Position numbers and translations under genes: made by a program. Shown here piece by piece: positions 49,283-60,601 of a stretch of 64,000 nucleotides of DNA. Each line of letters opens with the position of its first letter. The stretch's first letter is position 1. Source of the stretch: Dichotomocladium elegans (taxonomy: Eukaryota; Mucoromycota; Mucoromycetes; Mucorales; Lichtheimiaceae); the NCBI GenBank assembly GCA_025716815.1, contig JAIXMN010000015.1, positions 372,001-436,000 of the forward strand, read 5' to 3'. The notes beneath the pieces were generated by a model, which did not search any database, was not told where the DNA came from, and worked only from the letters and a program-made list of their open reading frames with translations.

Positions 49283-50621
49283 TTATGGGGTTGAGATGGA
49301 TTCGTCATGGAGCGATGAAGATGTTGATGAGGACGCAGGAGAAGAGATGGCGCATGGTGCCAAGTTACGATACCCTGGAAGGATGTGAGCTTCATGGCTA
49401 CTCTCCTCTGTCGACTTTGCCTTTGCCTCAGCCGCTTGGCGTTTTCGTTCGAGTTTCGCATAGTGTAGGCCGCACGCATTGCACAACGTACGTGCGCCGT
49501 CTGGTCCACGGCGCCACTCGGGTGTCTCTGATATGTTGCAAGAATGACAACGTCCCTGAAAAACGGGTCTCTGTTTCGCGTATGACCGGAAATTAACTTT
49601 CTTAACTCTTCACCAAAAGAAGTGGGGCGTTTGCCCTTTTTCAATATCCAAACTTCCTTACCCTGCGTTTACGACGAAGACGAGCACCAGCCATCGGGTC
49701 TGCTGCATGTTCTTCGTAGTTGGCCATGTCCTCTTCATTTCCCGTCCGATTCTAGGAAGGTTATGCGTTAGTGTCCACCCATCCAAAAGAAACAGACATT
49801 GCTGCAACCCCTACACTGCTCCCATCCGATTTTCTCTCTCTCTCTTTCTATATATACATATACATATATATATATAAACTTACATAGAATCCAGTTCCAG
49901 CATTATCTTTTGCCGATGCATACGTCTGCGCGTCAGCAGCGCCGCGATACATGTGCCCAAGTCGTTTTTCCTCGTCGACGAGTATCTGCTGCTTCCGGAG
50001 CCGCAAAAGAGCATTGAGGATCCCATTAGCCTGGCCAATCATGTCTTCGAGCCAGTCCTGCCGAGGTATCATGTCGACCATGTGTTGATGCTGCTGGATC
50101 GTTTCGCGCATGATTGTGCAATAGTGGACGACCTGGAAAGATAAAAAATACAATCATAAAAAAAAATTAAAAAAAAGTAGGGGGAGGAGTCGTTTCCGCT
50201 GCCGTCGTCGTCGTCGTCGTCGTCTTCCCGGTTACTACACCCGATGATGATGTTTTGTTGTTTCAAGTACCTGATCCATATCCTGCTGCATTCGGCTTTG
50301 GATGGTAGTTGTTTTTGAGTTATCGTGAGTGTGAGGAAGCGGTGAAGGCGCTAGCTTCGGTTGTGGCGGAAAAGATCGTCGGCTGGGATGGTCAAAGAAT
50401 GGGATTTTATTATCTCGGGTCATTGCGGCTGTGGATGTGGTAGGTGGTGGTTCGAGAGGAGCAGTCCATGACGACGGCTCCAGCGTATGGTGGTGGTGGT
50501 GGTGGTGTTGTTGCTGTGGATAATGATCGATGGTGGAAAGAGGAGGGAGAATGGGTCGTCTACGATAGCATACGCTGTTTAGTCGATCCGGTGGACTTGG
50601 TTCCAGAAGAGAAGAAAGCAT
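49283..50621 (-). CDS. GATA-type transcription factor with White-Collar-type finger
   Basis: Four exons: 50621-50271, 50132-49884, 49751-49662, 49600-49283; 1008 bases, 335 residues. The N-terminal 117 residues are Pro/Ser/His-rich with a run of seven histidines. Residues 118-200 are helical and charged ([35 protein letters not shown]), a probable coiled coil. A basic stretch RLRRKRRKVNFRS precedes the finger C-x2-C-x18-C-x2-[19 protein letters not shown], then [19 protein letters not shown]. The 18-residue loop and [10 protein letters not shown] are typical of fungal White Collar and plant GATA fingers, not of AreA (17-residue loop). No LOV/PAS domain is visible. It is a nuclear DNA-binding regulator; targets are unknown. 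Confidence 0.88.
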
Positions 50622-50807
50622 AGCCTACCCGAGTTCCATTGATGGATTGTACGTGTGGGTGAGTGAGAAAGGGAAAAGGCAAAGTGAGAGAGAGAAAGAG
50701 AAAAGAAATAAATAAAATGAGGTTGGGGGTGCGTGTGTGTGTGGAGAACGAATAAAGCACCCAATGCAGTTCAAAAATATTGGGGGTGGGGTGAGGAAAG
50801 GCGGCGA

Positions 50808-51256
50808 TTACAAAAAATCGAGATCCTTCGACAGATATGGTTTACCGATGTCGCACTGTTTAAAACGTTTAAAACACAGCATCTGAAGGCATTGCATCTC
50901 TTTGACCCGGACATCTCGGAATGATCTTCCATAACTAGCGAACATCTTATCCATCGGATCCAAACGAACTCGCGGAGTGAAGAGATAACCTATTGGGTGT
51001 TTGGTGGATCTTATCGTCTCCCCTCCATGTCCTATAGGATGAGTGAGTCTGATGAATAGAAGGTATTTGTGTCAGAAACGTATAATACAAAGTAAAATAC
51101 CTGAATCATCCTATATCCGAAGCTGGTAAACACGCCGTTACGGAGTCGATGCTTGCAGGGCCGTCCGGAAATAGTGTTTTGTAGCTTAATACCTAGAGAA
51201 AGAGAGGCCACATAGCGTTCGTTTCTGGAGGCTGATGGGTGGGCGCTGTTCTCCAT
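50808..51256 (-). CDS. Possible small two-exon gene, unidentified
   Basis: Two minus-strand blocks look coding but match no family I know. The first starts MENSAHPSASRNERYVASLS (51256) and stays open to a donor-like CAG/GTATTT near 51100. The second ends at a stop at 50808 and contains RLDPMDKMFASYGRSFRDVR and LQMLCFKRFKQCDIG. I could not find a junction that keeps the frame, so these may belong to different transcripts or be debris. Further coding-like fragments lie at 51650-51790. Confidence 0.25.
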
Positions 51257-51623
51257 TGTTCAGATCGATGGACCGGGATTTCGGTGAGAATGAGCCTGAC
51301 TTTTTTTTTAGTTTTTCCATCCCGCCTTGTAAGAGGTTGTGGAACGTTCCTGTTTCTGATCGTACAAACAAAAACGTAATCTCTGTGCGGATTAGCCTAT
51401 TTCGTTATCTTGTCCTGGTTCAATCACATGATGGCGCATTTGCTCCCTCTCCCCCCACCCCCGGGAGAAGGATGCTTCTCTTGTTGTACTACATGCTTCT
51501 CAATTCAGTAGATGGTAATCAGAAACGGGTATGTGTAAAAAAGACCAGCGGGAGACGGTGGGGAAGGAGGAGAATGGAAAAAAAGAAACCGCCATAGAAA
51601 ATGGGGTCGCGCATCTTCCCGCC

Positions 51624-51626
<3 letters not shown>

Positions 51627-51658
<32 letters not shown>
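51627..51658. repeat. (CA)n microsatellite
   Basis: About 15 CA units in a row between the unidentified minus-strand fragments. Confidence 0.85.
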
Positions 51659-52017
51659 GAATTCGGGGATAACCGAGAGAGTGAAACTGAAATGTGGTGT
51701 GCTTAATATTGGAACATTGTTCATCTTCGGATCTTCGGGCAAGGCGCGGTCTTCCTCCAACCGCAGGAACCGCTTGTGAATACATCAGGCTGAGGAAAGA
51801 ACCAAACCGTACCTAGTCCTTGGCTTCTTGGGGATGGTGCTTACACCGAAGCCGCGTTCTTACACAACCCAGACGTGCAGAATTTCTCTATCGTTGCACA
51901 CTAACCTTGGGGACCCGATTCTGCTACGAGGATTTTTTTTCTTGCTCCCCTTGAATACACCTACACGCGCTGAAATGCATTTTTTTCTTTCTTTATTTCT
52001 AAGAAAAATCCCCTGAT

Positions 52018-53903
52018 CTAGAGAATGGTATCCTGGTGCTGATGCGGCTGACTTTCTATGCTATGCTTAGGCGTCAGTGTTTCCAAAAGAATATCACGGA
52101 GTCGATAACACTGCCTTCGCCGGCGAACAAAATTGACGTGTTTGACCGCCATCGGCTGTGGATGGGAGCAATGGATGGCTTGCATGACATTTTCCACTTC
52201 GTCGTCGGAATTCACGCTCTGTTTTAGCTGATCCCTGTTTCCATCGCAACCATCGGATGCCGTCAGGGTGAGTGATGAGACCTGTGATAGTTTCGACTTG
52301 GCTGCGATCGTAGCCCCACCCTTGCGGTCCGCGGCACTAGCTAGAAGAGAGAAGATACTTATGTAAATGATCTCAGAAGCACAGTGTCATCAACACGAGC
52401 AAAATCAACTGCTTACACTGCGGTCGACCGACCGATTTCTTTTGGTACGCGGCCAAAAGAATATCGTATAGTTGCGATCTCCCTGCTACTGCTCTTTTTG
52501 CGCCCATAGAATGGCTTTTACATGTGAGCGATCGCGTGCAGGGCGTGTTGTTTGGTCCTTGAATGACGCCACATTGTCTGTCGAGATCAAGCGGCGCTGG
52601 GACAGAAAGTCATAAGCCCATTCGGTTCTTCCCCGCACAGATGCATGGATCCTGCTCTTACCTTTTGGCTTGGATCCTTTGAGCTTTGTCTTCTCCTTTT
52701 TTGATGGCTGCTTTTTCTTATTACTATTGTTTTCCCCTCCATTCGACGGCGGCCGTTTGGTCGGTATAGAACCTGATCGTGGAGGGAGAAAGGCCATCAA
52801 CAAGGCTTGCAAAGAACAAAAAAAATGGCTCGCTTTATGTTACCATGCGCTTCTCCAGTTATGGCTATTTTCTTTTGTCTCATGTCGTTCTCCTCGTCTT
52901 CCTCATCCGAAAAGATGGAGTTTGTGAGCTTCGCCTTGTTAATGTCTTTGGGTGTCTCGGTAGATACGCATGACCTCTTGTTCTCCGCGTGGCCACATGC
53001 GTCTAGTGCCCTATGAGCTCATTGTGTCTCGATCGATCGATAGAACATACCTGAATGTGCTTTGAAGCTATTTATAAGGATTGGACGCCGGCACATCCTG
53101 CACATTACCACAACCCGCTCCTCCTCCATGAGTTTTGTGCCATACGTCTTCATATCTTTTGGATCAAACTGCGCTTTGGGTGGTGTTCGTGATTTGATCT
53201 CCTTTGCCGATACAGATTCGTCGTCGTCTTCCTCTTCGTCCGAGAAACCTGCTATCGGTCTGTATCAAGTCCAGGGTACTTACTTGGTTCTCCTCTTTTC
53301 CTTCCCTTTTTCCATCTCATTCAAGAATATAAAAAAAAAAGCTTGCCTTCATCATACGCATCCATGATCTTTTCCCACGTTGCATACTGATTCACTTTCT
53401 GCTTCAAGGAAGAGGATGAATGCTTGAAAATAATGTTCTCTGAATTTGCGGCAATCGTATCCCAGCTGGATTCTTCTTGAAAGACGGAAAGCGTGCCGGG
53501 TGTAACATGCTTTGACCAGTCCTCGGTCGCTGTGGCCGCCAGGAGCGGTTTAGCAAGAGCTGTTATATCTGTTGTGTACGTATATATATATATATATATA
53601 TACGTATGTGCGTAAGCAATAGAAAGAGCGTCAGAGGAAAAAGAGGAGAAGGCAATCGTGTGCAATTCGATCTATTCGCACACCTTTGTGCAATCTCTCA
53701 ATTTCGGCTTCTTTTTTCGCAAGGATCGCCTTCTGCTCCTCTGTCCATGGTTCTGTATGCTTATCATGTCAGCTTTTCTCCTTGCCACACAGACGGGAGA
53801 CTGGCCAAAGTTCTTCTGTTCTCTCACTCACTCAATCGCTCATCCCCTCACACTCTTTGTTTTTTATTCTACCTTGTTTCTTCACTGGCCCAGTAATTGA
53901 CAT
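52018..53903 (-). CDS. SGF73: SAGA subunit Sgf73 / ataxin-7 family (SCA7 domain)
   Basis: Eight exons: 53903-53873, 53752-53684, 53568-53347, 53248-53051, 53002-52844, 52805-52662, 52596-52417, 52340-52018; 1326 bases, 441 residues. The start is [19 protein letters not shown]. The first zinc knuckle is C-x2-C-x11-H-x3-C ([20 protein letters not shown] followed by C). The SCA7 domain reads [20 protein letters not shown], then [20 protein letters not shown], then [12 protein letters not shown], which is diagnostic. Sgf73 anchors the H2B deubiquitinase module (Ubp8, Sgf11, Sus1) to SAGA in the nucleus. Acidic and Lys-rich linkers join the domains. Intron 3 has a GC donor (GAAG/GCAAGC). Other exons could follow the stop chosen at 52018 by splicing. 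Confidence 0.88.
53580..53603. repeat. (AT)n run in SGF73 intron 2
   Basis: About 11 TA units flanked by ACGTA on both sides (tacgta...tacgta), so it is also a perfect hairpin-forming palindrome. Confidence 0.75.
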
Positions 53904-54137
53904 GTCACAATTGGTAATGGAGCGGCGTTATTTTTCTTTATTTCCCTTGCTCCCTCGTCTCCCTCTCTCGTCGCTCTTTTTTTTTTGTTTTTCGTTATTT
54001 GACTTTTTGGTGGGTCCCAAACCCCAATTAGAAAGTCCGATTATTAGAACATGACACGCCGAGTCCATTATTCTATAACGGAGCGTCCATGACGAGCAAT
54101 GATATCTTTATATCATATATAGCTGGTCATTCATTCA

Positions 54138-56110
54138 TCAGCAGCGTTGGATGGATCCTAGTTGAAGCTGGCACCTGAACATTAATTTCGTTGGGCAGTT
54201 TGAAGGGGTGGCCCTTGGTGTTGAAGACATACTCGTCCAATGAGATGACGGAGGCATCGCTGAAGATCAAGTCTACACAAGAAAAAATAGCTAGGGTGGA
54301 GACGTACATCAGCATGACGTTAAACAAAACACATGGGTGATGTGGATTGACCTAGACTTTGTCAGTGAAAAACCTCTCCTCCAAGCCGAGGGGCTGACTT
54401 CCCCACGCATTGAAGATCTGCACTGCGGGTGTAGCCCGAGGATGTCTTGAAGTGCGTCTCAATGGCTCCAAATATTTTCCATGCATATTCCTAGATTGTT
54501 CTCCGACGAGAATATGAGATCGTGTCAAGTCATCGGCTGGAACAGATATCTATCTACATACGTGGCGCTTTGTGTCGCCCGTTAGACGGTAAATGTAGAA
54601 TAAAGTTTCCATAGTCTCTGCAGGAGATACTGTGGTGGTGGGCCAAGAACTCAATTTCTTTTATATATATATATATGTCTTCCCTCTATGAGTGTGCGCC
54701 TCAATGCTATTTATCCGGCCGCACATAGTACGAGAGATTTTGTGAATGTATCCAGTGGTCTGCATGGCCATCTGCATGACCATAGGATAGCTGCTGGCAT
54801 TCTGGTTCTTGACAATCCTGCTCCACAACTCCAGTGTAAGTTCTGTGGGTGTGAGTATTCAGATATCGTAGCAAGATGCCATTAACTGTTCAGCAAATAC
54901 CGTAATCGCAATATCATTCAGGTAACATGCAAAGTACGAATATCTTTCGTTATTTTACCAGTACTGCGGTTTGGAGCAGCCCGTAGTTTTCATAGATCTC
55001 GCCTAGAGAAACCATGTTCCTGCTTGTCTCCGAACGCAGGTCCTTCGCATACTTAAAACAGCATTTTTCCACATATTGTGATGTACTGCGTTGTTAGTTA
55101 AGATATCAGTTTTGAGAAGATACACATAGTAACTGTCGCCTACGCCAGATATCGTAATCTAGCTTAGCGCTCCACTTCAAAAATCTTGCCTCTTTTTACA
55201 GGAAAATGAAAAGTTTACTTTGTCGATGGTGTAAAAGTTTTTAAATCCCAAACAATTGGATAGAGTCCAGGAAAACGTGTCGGTACCTCTTTCACATTGT
55301 ATATGACGCTGTTTGCTATCTCTGCATAATCTGAATAACCTGTCAACTGAATCAGCCGAACAAGCTCAAACTGAAGCGAACCAAACTCGGCAATGGGCAC
55401 CTCAGTCATATTGATGGGCGTGCCATTAATGAAGATTCATCCTATGTTATCTTCGCTTTTCTCGACTGACCCTCTCATTTACTGCGTCGCCATATCCATA
55501 TAAGCGGCGGTATACAGCTTGGCATTTGTATGCCTTTATGATGACCTCGTTCGCTAGGTTCTTGGCTTTTTGGAACAGAAGAGATTCAGGACGAAAATCG
55601 TTGGTGAAGGGCAAGCCTCCAGAGATATCGAATGTTTATCTCAAAGGTTTTGCTGCGGCTATCGCTTCCTTCCAATCAACTTTCACAACATGCTTTAGCA
55701 CATCGTTGTACTCATCCTCAAGGCCCATGATAAGCATGGTATCCAGTCCATCAAAAATCGAAGCTGTCATTTATCCGCATTAATACATATTGAATTGGTT
55801 ATTTGTCCAACAGACGCAATATCTGCGTTTACGTCTTCATACCACCCCACCCATTTCTACGTAGATTATAAATCAATAACGCAACACCTTGCAGACCAAT
55901 TTCATTTGGGCCCTTTAACAACACTATGCCGCGATCAGAGGAACTGTCCGAAACAGGTTGATGCTCGTCATGGCCAAACGCATAAGAATCGTATCCATTC
56001 CACGCATAACGGAATGCGTTCTTCACCACTTCTGCGTGTGGAATCAGCTTGTCGCTGAGGCTGCTGAGTAGTCTCAGCCGCATTGGTCGAATGATCCTCA
56101 CAGGCAATAG
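54138..56110 (-). pseudogene. Decayed GH47 alpha-1,2-mannosidase
   Basis: Minus-strand fragments in family order: VVKNAFRYAWNGYDSYAFGH (about 56040), FGHDEHQPVSD, DGLDTMLIMGLEDEYNDVLK with HVVKVDWKEA (about 55760-55670), AEFGSLQFELVRLIQLTGYS (about 55390), MVSLGEIYENYG (about 55010), ETMETLFYIYRLTGD (about 54610), YAWKIFGAIETHFKTSSGYT (about 54480) and ISLDEYVFNTKGHPFKLP (about 54210). These cover the class I mannosidase domain that trims N-glycans in the ER/Golgi or is secreted. An in-frame stop follows AIAAAKPLR, the segment after it departs from the family, and several parts need frame changes. Some breaks could be introns, but the internal stop and missing motifs favour a pseudogene. Confidence 0.75.
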
Positions 56111-57280
56111 TCATCCTGTTGCCGCGCCAATGGGAAAGAACATAGTAAAAGGTAGAAGACGTACTGAGAATTGGGAAGGGACAATTCTTCCGTATCTTAT
56201 TCGTCCTTATTCTCTCACAGGTTAGAAATGAGATGGCTATACATATATTCTCCAGTCCATCGCATAGATACGTCACAGCGTATACAAATACGGACAGAGA
56301 TTTCCGTTTGGCGTGTGGAAGCTGGTAAAATACTCCAGCATACACATTGCATGCACAAAAAGGATAGTACGAACCCTGCAGCTCTGCAATATGCAACCGG
56401 AGGAAACCTTAACATGCCTTTTGATATGAACTAACCCTTTGATTTCCCTTTTTTTTTTACTATTCTAAACAACTCCAGACATACACTATTTTCCCCCTTT
56501 CTAGCTGACAAGAGAACAATTGCTAATGTTTGTATGCTACTCTTATCTTTTGTTATTTTGATTGTGAAAAGGATGAGGAAAACATGCACTGTATCGTTAT
56601 TACTGCTTTGGCAGGATAGTGTGGACTAAAAGCCGCTTCTTTGGTTGAATTCCTCGTCCCTATGTCTCCCATTTATTAATGAGCAGTGCTGCCTGAGATA
56701 GAGGATACTCATATGGTACCGTATATTGCGATGATACTCTCTGGTCTTTTCTTTTTGCTTGGATCCCCCTCTAAAGGTGTATATGCAATCGGTCGTTCGT
56801 CGTCAGTATAGGATCCAAATATTCCATGTATCTCAAGGTTCACTGGGGTGCTAGTACTGGCAGAGTTCGAAGGGTCGATAGATGGACAGTGGAGCGATTT
56901 GCTTGGCAGCTAAACCAAACGTCAAGCTCTGGCCAGCCATGAAGAATCAATAGGATCTTACTTTTACTCATGCACTCGGGAACAATGGTGGCACATTGCC
57001 ATTCTTGAAATGTGGAACGAACGAAGATATACAAAGAGCGTGTTTTTCTCCTTCAGGCTCTACTGTATACCGCTATGTATTCAGCATCTTCCTCCTTTTT
57101 CTTTCACAGATGTGATCTCCCGAGTGCATTTGCTTCATGCTTTATTCACATAGAGCTGTGTCGAATTGTCGGTGTAATACATAGTAAACAAAAATAATAT
57201 CCATCACTAATCCCGCTTTTCTTTTGTGGGTACTTATCGATCTCGCCCATTGCTACCATAAAGAAGCTGAGATAACGTCC
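56111..57280. other. Gene-free stretch
   Basis: AT-rich with short open frames and no motif recognised. Its left end would be the 5' flank of the GH47 relic. Confidence 0.4.
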
Positions 57281-58000
57281 GTCAGTTTGACCCGCTTTCT
57301 CCTTCTCTGGGGTGGTGATTGTGGGAGTCTGATCTACATTTAACGTATAAAAATGCTGATATTACTCCCAATATCGTAATTGTTTTTGCTTTTACTTTTG
57401 TCACCGCCAGCACTGCAGAGATTTCTTTCTTGAACCACGCCATGCTGCACTCCATGTAATATGGAATGCAGACTCATCACGAAAGGCATAATTTATTTTC
57501 AAAAGTCGATATCCAGTCATGCTCCAATTAGTGTATTCAGTCAGGACGGATTGTGTTCCTTGCTTCATTAATCTTGTCCACAGGTTGAAATCGAACCTCT
57601 TTAGCATATTTTTCCCATCTTTGGATGAGTTGCTCCACAAGTTGCTTTAGTGCGATAATATATTCTCATCATCGCATACAAAGATACTGCAGCACCCTTA
57701 CTCTTTTCATTATGAAGACATAAGCGGAGAAACCCCTCTTGTATGTTTCTTAGAAATGCTGTCAGGGTCCATTTTGTATGTAATCCCCCATCGCTTTGCA
57801 GGGCTAACTGCTAATCCTGGTGAACCAGCTGGACCCTGTGTTGGTCAGTGTGCGCAGTGTAGCTGCGCTTGAAACCCCGCCTCACCCATCAGAATGTCTG
57901 GCTACTTTGCGTAGGGATATTCCATGGCAACAACAAAATGACGGTAACCATCCGTAAAGGAACATACGATTTAAAAGAGTACATATTCTCATCAACCCGT
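57281..58000 (-). mobile_element. Tc1/mariner transposase relic
   Basis: The minus strand encodes INYAFRDESAFHITWSAAWR at about 57500-57440, the first acidic block (DESxF) of a Tc1-like DDE transposase, with a mostly open N-terminal part LTEYTNWSMTGYRLLK. The DNA closely parallels the relic at 17440-18200 (for example catgccgtgctgcgcttcatg versus catgctgcactccatg). Stops and shifts are present; ends were not found. Confidence 0.6.
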
Positions 58001-58519
58001 GCGCTTAAAGACGGCAGCGGCCGGTCATTGCCAGCATAACCTGTTATCGGGGATCATTAGCCAAAAATGGCAATCGAAGAAAATGTACACGATGGCGGGA
58101 CGGAGTTGAGCTCACTGTAATACCCCGCTATCATCTGTCCGTCTTTTGATACAAGCTCACACCACCCCAAAAGAGATCGATTCTACATGCGCAATATGGT
58201 AAGGATTCGGTCAAAGGTCCGGGTCCTCAAAAACATTTTTGCGAAAAGATTAAGTGACCCCTCAGCCTGGTGTTCGAAGCATTTAAAGCAGCAGAACCCA
58301 TGTGATAGACTGCAAGCAGGTAACACGGAGAAGAGGGATCAGGCAGGACGGCTAGGCGGCCAGCATGGCCGTGAACCTCGCCCCGCTTGTGTCAGCGTGG
58401 TTGTCTAAAAAACGAGAATTAAATCCCAGCAGCGAAATCCGATGAATTTTTTAAAACAAGTGTTCCCTCCTCCTCCTTTTCTGTTGTGTGGTTCTCTCTA
58501 CTCTCTTCATCACTTCATC
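58001..58519. promoter_or_regulatory. Upstream region of ERG6
   Basis: No gene is visible. The C/T-rich leader just before the ATG at 58520 (58470-58515) is typical of highly expressed fungal genes. No known sterol-response site was recognised by eye. Confidence 0.4.
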
Positions 58520-59928
58520 ATGGTCGCTACTTCTAACGTCGTCTCTGCGCAACATGCCGAGGACATTGCCTTTGCTCGTGCTATGCACGGAAAGGAGGTC
58601 AAGACCGGTCTCCTCTCTAATCTCGCTTCCAAGAACGCTGAGGTTGCTAATGTTGCCACCGACTCGTACCTGAAGCTCTGGAAGCAACCCGAAGCTGAAA
58701 ACAAGGAAGATGAGTCCAAGCGCCTCGACAACTACACCACTCTTGTCAATGCCTACTATAACTTGGCTACTGACTTTTACGAGTATGGTAAGCTCTTTTT
58801 TCCACTGTTGTCGTTGCCCTGCTGAAGCACGAACGTGTCTAGGTTGGGGTGGCAGTTTCCACTTCTGCCGTTTCTACATTGGCGAGGAATTCTTCCGGGC
58901 CATTGCTCGTCACGAACATTACCTGGCTGCCAATACAGGCATCAAGCGCGGCATGAAGGTCTTGGATTTGGGATGTGGCGTTGGTAAGTTGTGTGCAAAA
59001 GCGGTGTATCCTTACTTGGCCTAATCTTGTATCGTTTCCCTCCATCAAGGTGGCCCTGCCCGTGAGATTGCCGAGTTCACAGGTGCCCACGTCACAGGCT
59101 TGAACAACAATGCTTATCAGATACAGCGTGCCATTCACTATGCTGCCAAGCAGGGCCTTTCTGAGCAGACCGATTTTATCAAGGTAAGCGTGCGTGGGCT
59201 GGGTGTGTTTTCTACCGAACAAAGTATACTTATTTATTGAACAAACGGAAAGGGTAACTTTATGGAGATCCCTATCGAGGATAACAAGCTCGATGCCGCT
59301 TACGCTATTGAGGCCACCGTCCATGCTCCTACCTTTGAGGGTGTCTATGGCGAGATCTTCCGAGTTCTGAAGCCTGGAGCCAAGTTTGGCTGCTACGAAT
59401 GGTGTATGACCGACGACTACAATGAGAATGATCCAGAGCACCGCCGTATTGCTCATGGTATTGAGGTATATAAATTACTGCAGACGGAAGAATGGAAAGA
59501 GGCACTTTGTCGTTGCTGACACACAGCTTCTTTATGGTGCTCCATAGAAAGGCAATGGTATCCCTAAGATGCGCAAGATTTCTGAGTGTCTCCAGGCCTT
59601 GAAGAATGTTGGCTTTGAAATCGAGATGCACGAAGATCTGGCTAATATGGGAGACAGTATCAAGTGGTATTATCCCCTCGAGGGTGATATCCGCAAGTGC
59701 CAAACTCTTCGTGATGTGTTCACCACCATTGCTATGACCAAGGCTGGCCGCTTCGCTACTACCAACTTCTGCCGCATCCTTGAGAAGGTCGGTATTGCCC
59801 CCAAAGGCTCTGTTGAGACCCAAAAGTTCCTTGAGTTGGCTTCCGATGCGCTTGTCGAGGGTGCTCGCAAGAACCTCTTCACCCCCATGTTCTTCTTCGT
59901 TGCCAGAAAGCCCGAGAATGCTGCCTAA
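58520..59928 (+). CDS. ERG6: Sterol 24-C-methyltransferase
   Basis: Five exons: 58520-58787, 58843-58983, 59050-59183, 59253-59465, 59548-59928; 1137 bases, 378 residues (yeast Erg6 383). [20 protein letters not shown] is the sterol-binding signature region, [20 protein letters not shown] is SAM motif I, and [10 protein letters not shown] and [13 protein letters not shown] are later conserved blocks. The C-terminal sterol methyltransferase domain ends [12 protein letters not shown]. The enzyme adds the C-24 methyl group of ergosterol at the ER or lipid droplets. All exon phases agree. Codon use is strongly biased to C- and T-ending favourites (AAG, CTC, GGT), suggesting high expression. Confidence 0.96.
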
Positions 59929-60601
59929 AGGTCTCATTCACTTCAACCGCCATCCATATCTGCACATTCACCCTCGCACCTCTCGACACACAACAGGGAA
60001 GATGCAATAGTCGATCATACTTCCCTACAAAATTTCTCAGCAAACTATGTTTCTTCCTTAATTACTTGTAACTATTTCTAATCTGATTTGACCGTCCTAA
60101 AAATTACCGTTAAAAAGGCGTTATTCAGGCCCATATCAACGAACTCTTCTCTTTTCTTATTCTCTTGCATAGCGAAACAAAAATTCTTTGCTGGGCTGGC
60201 ACACATGGTCGCAGTCATAAGTTCGTTATCTTGGGCATGGCGCCCATGACCAGTCGAGATCAGAATTAGGGAAGATTGGTCGTTATTCGCGCCAGGTTCA
60301 TTGGAATGGGAGACGAAGATCTGTCGCTCATTGACTGGTTTGGGTGGAGGGATGGGATCGTGTGAATGACCAAAGGTGCAAAAAGTGGTCAAGTCACTAT
60401 TCCATTGCCAAAATACTGGTTAAACACCTGGTATTGCACCCCTGACCAGCCTGTCGTCCTTTTTTTTTTTTCGGGCTTGCCTTAGTCTATTTTGAACAAA
60501 GAGAGAGAAAGATGACAAAGCTCGCATGATATAGTTTTCCTTCTTTCTTTCTTCTTTCTTTCTCTCTTTCTCCTTTTTGCTTTATCTTACTGTGGTGATA
60601 G
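59929..60601. other. Intergenic, ERG6 to CLA4-type gene
   Basis: A 104-codon minus-strand frame at 60078-60392 is open but has no family motif and is left uncalled. A long CT-rich tract (about 60535-60580) precedes the kinase start. Confidence 0.5.

Noticed and set aside
58839..59456. Minus-strand frame of 205 codons
   Set aside because: It lies antisense to ERG6 exons and introns and has no motif; it reflects the biased codon use of ERG6.
60078..60392. Minus-strand frame of 104 codons between ERG6 and the kinase
   Set aside because: Open but unlike any known family, and overlaps the likely ERG6 3' region; not enough for a gene call.
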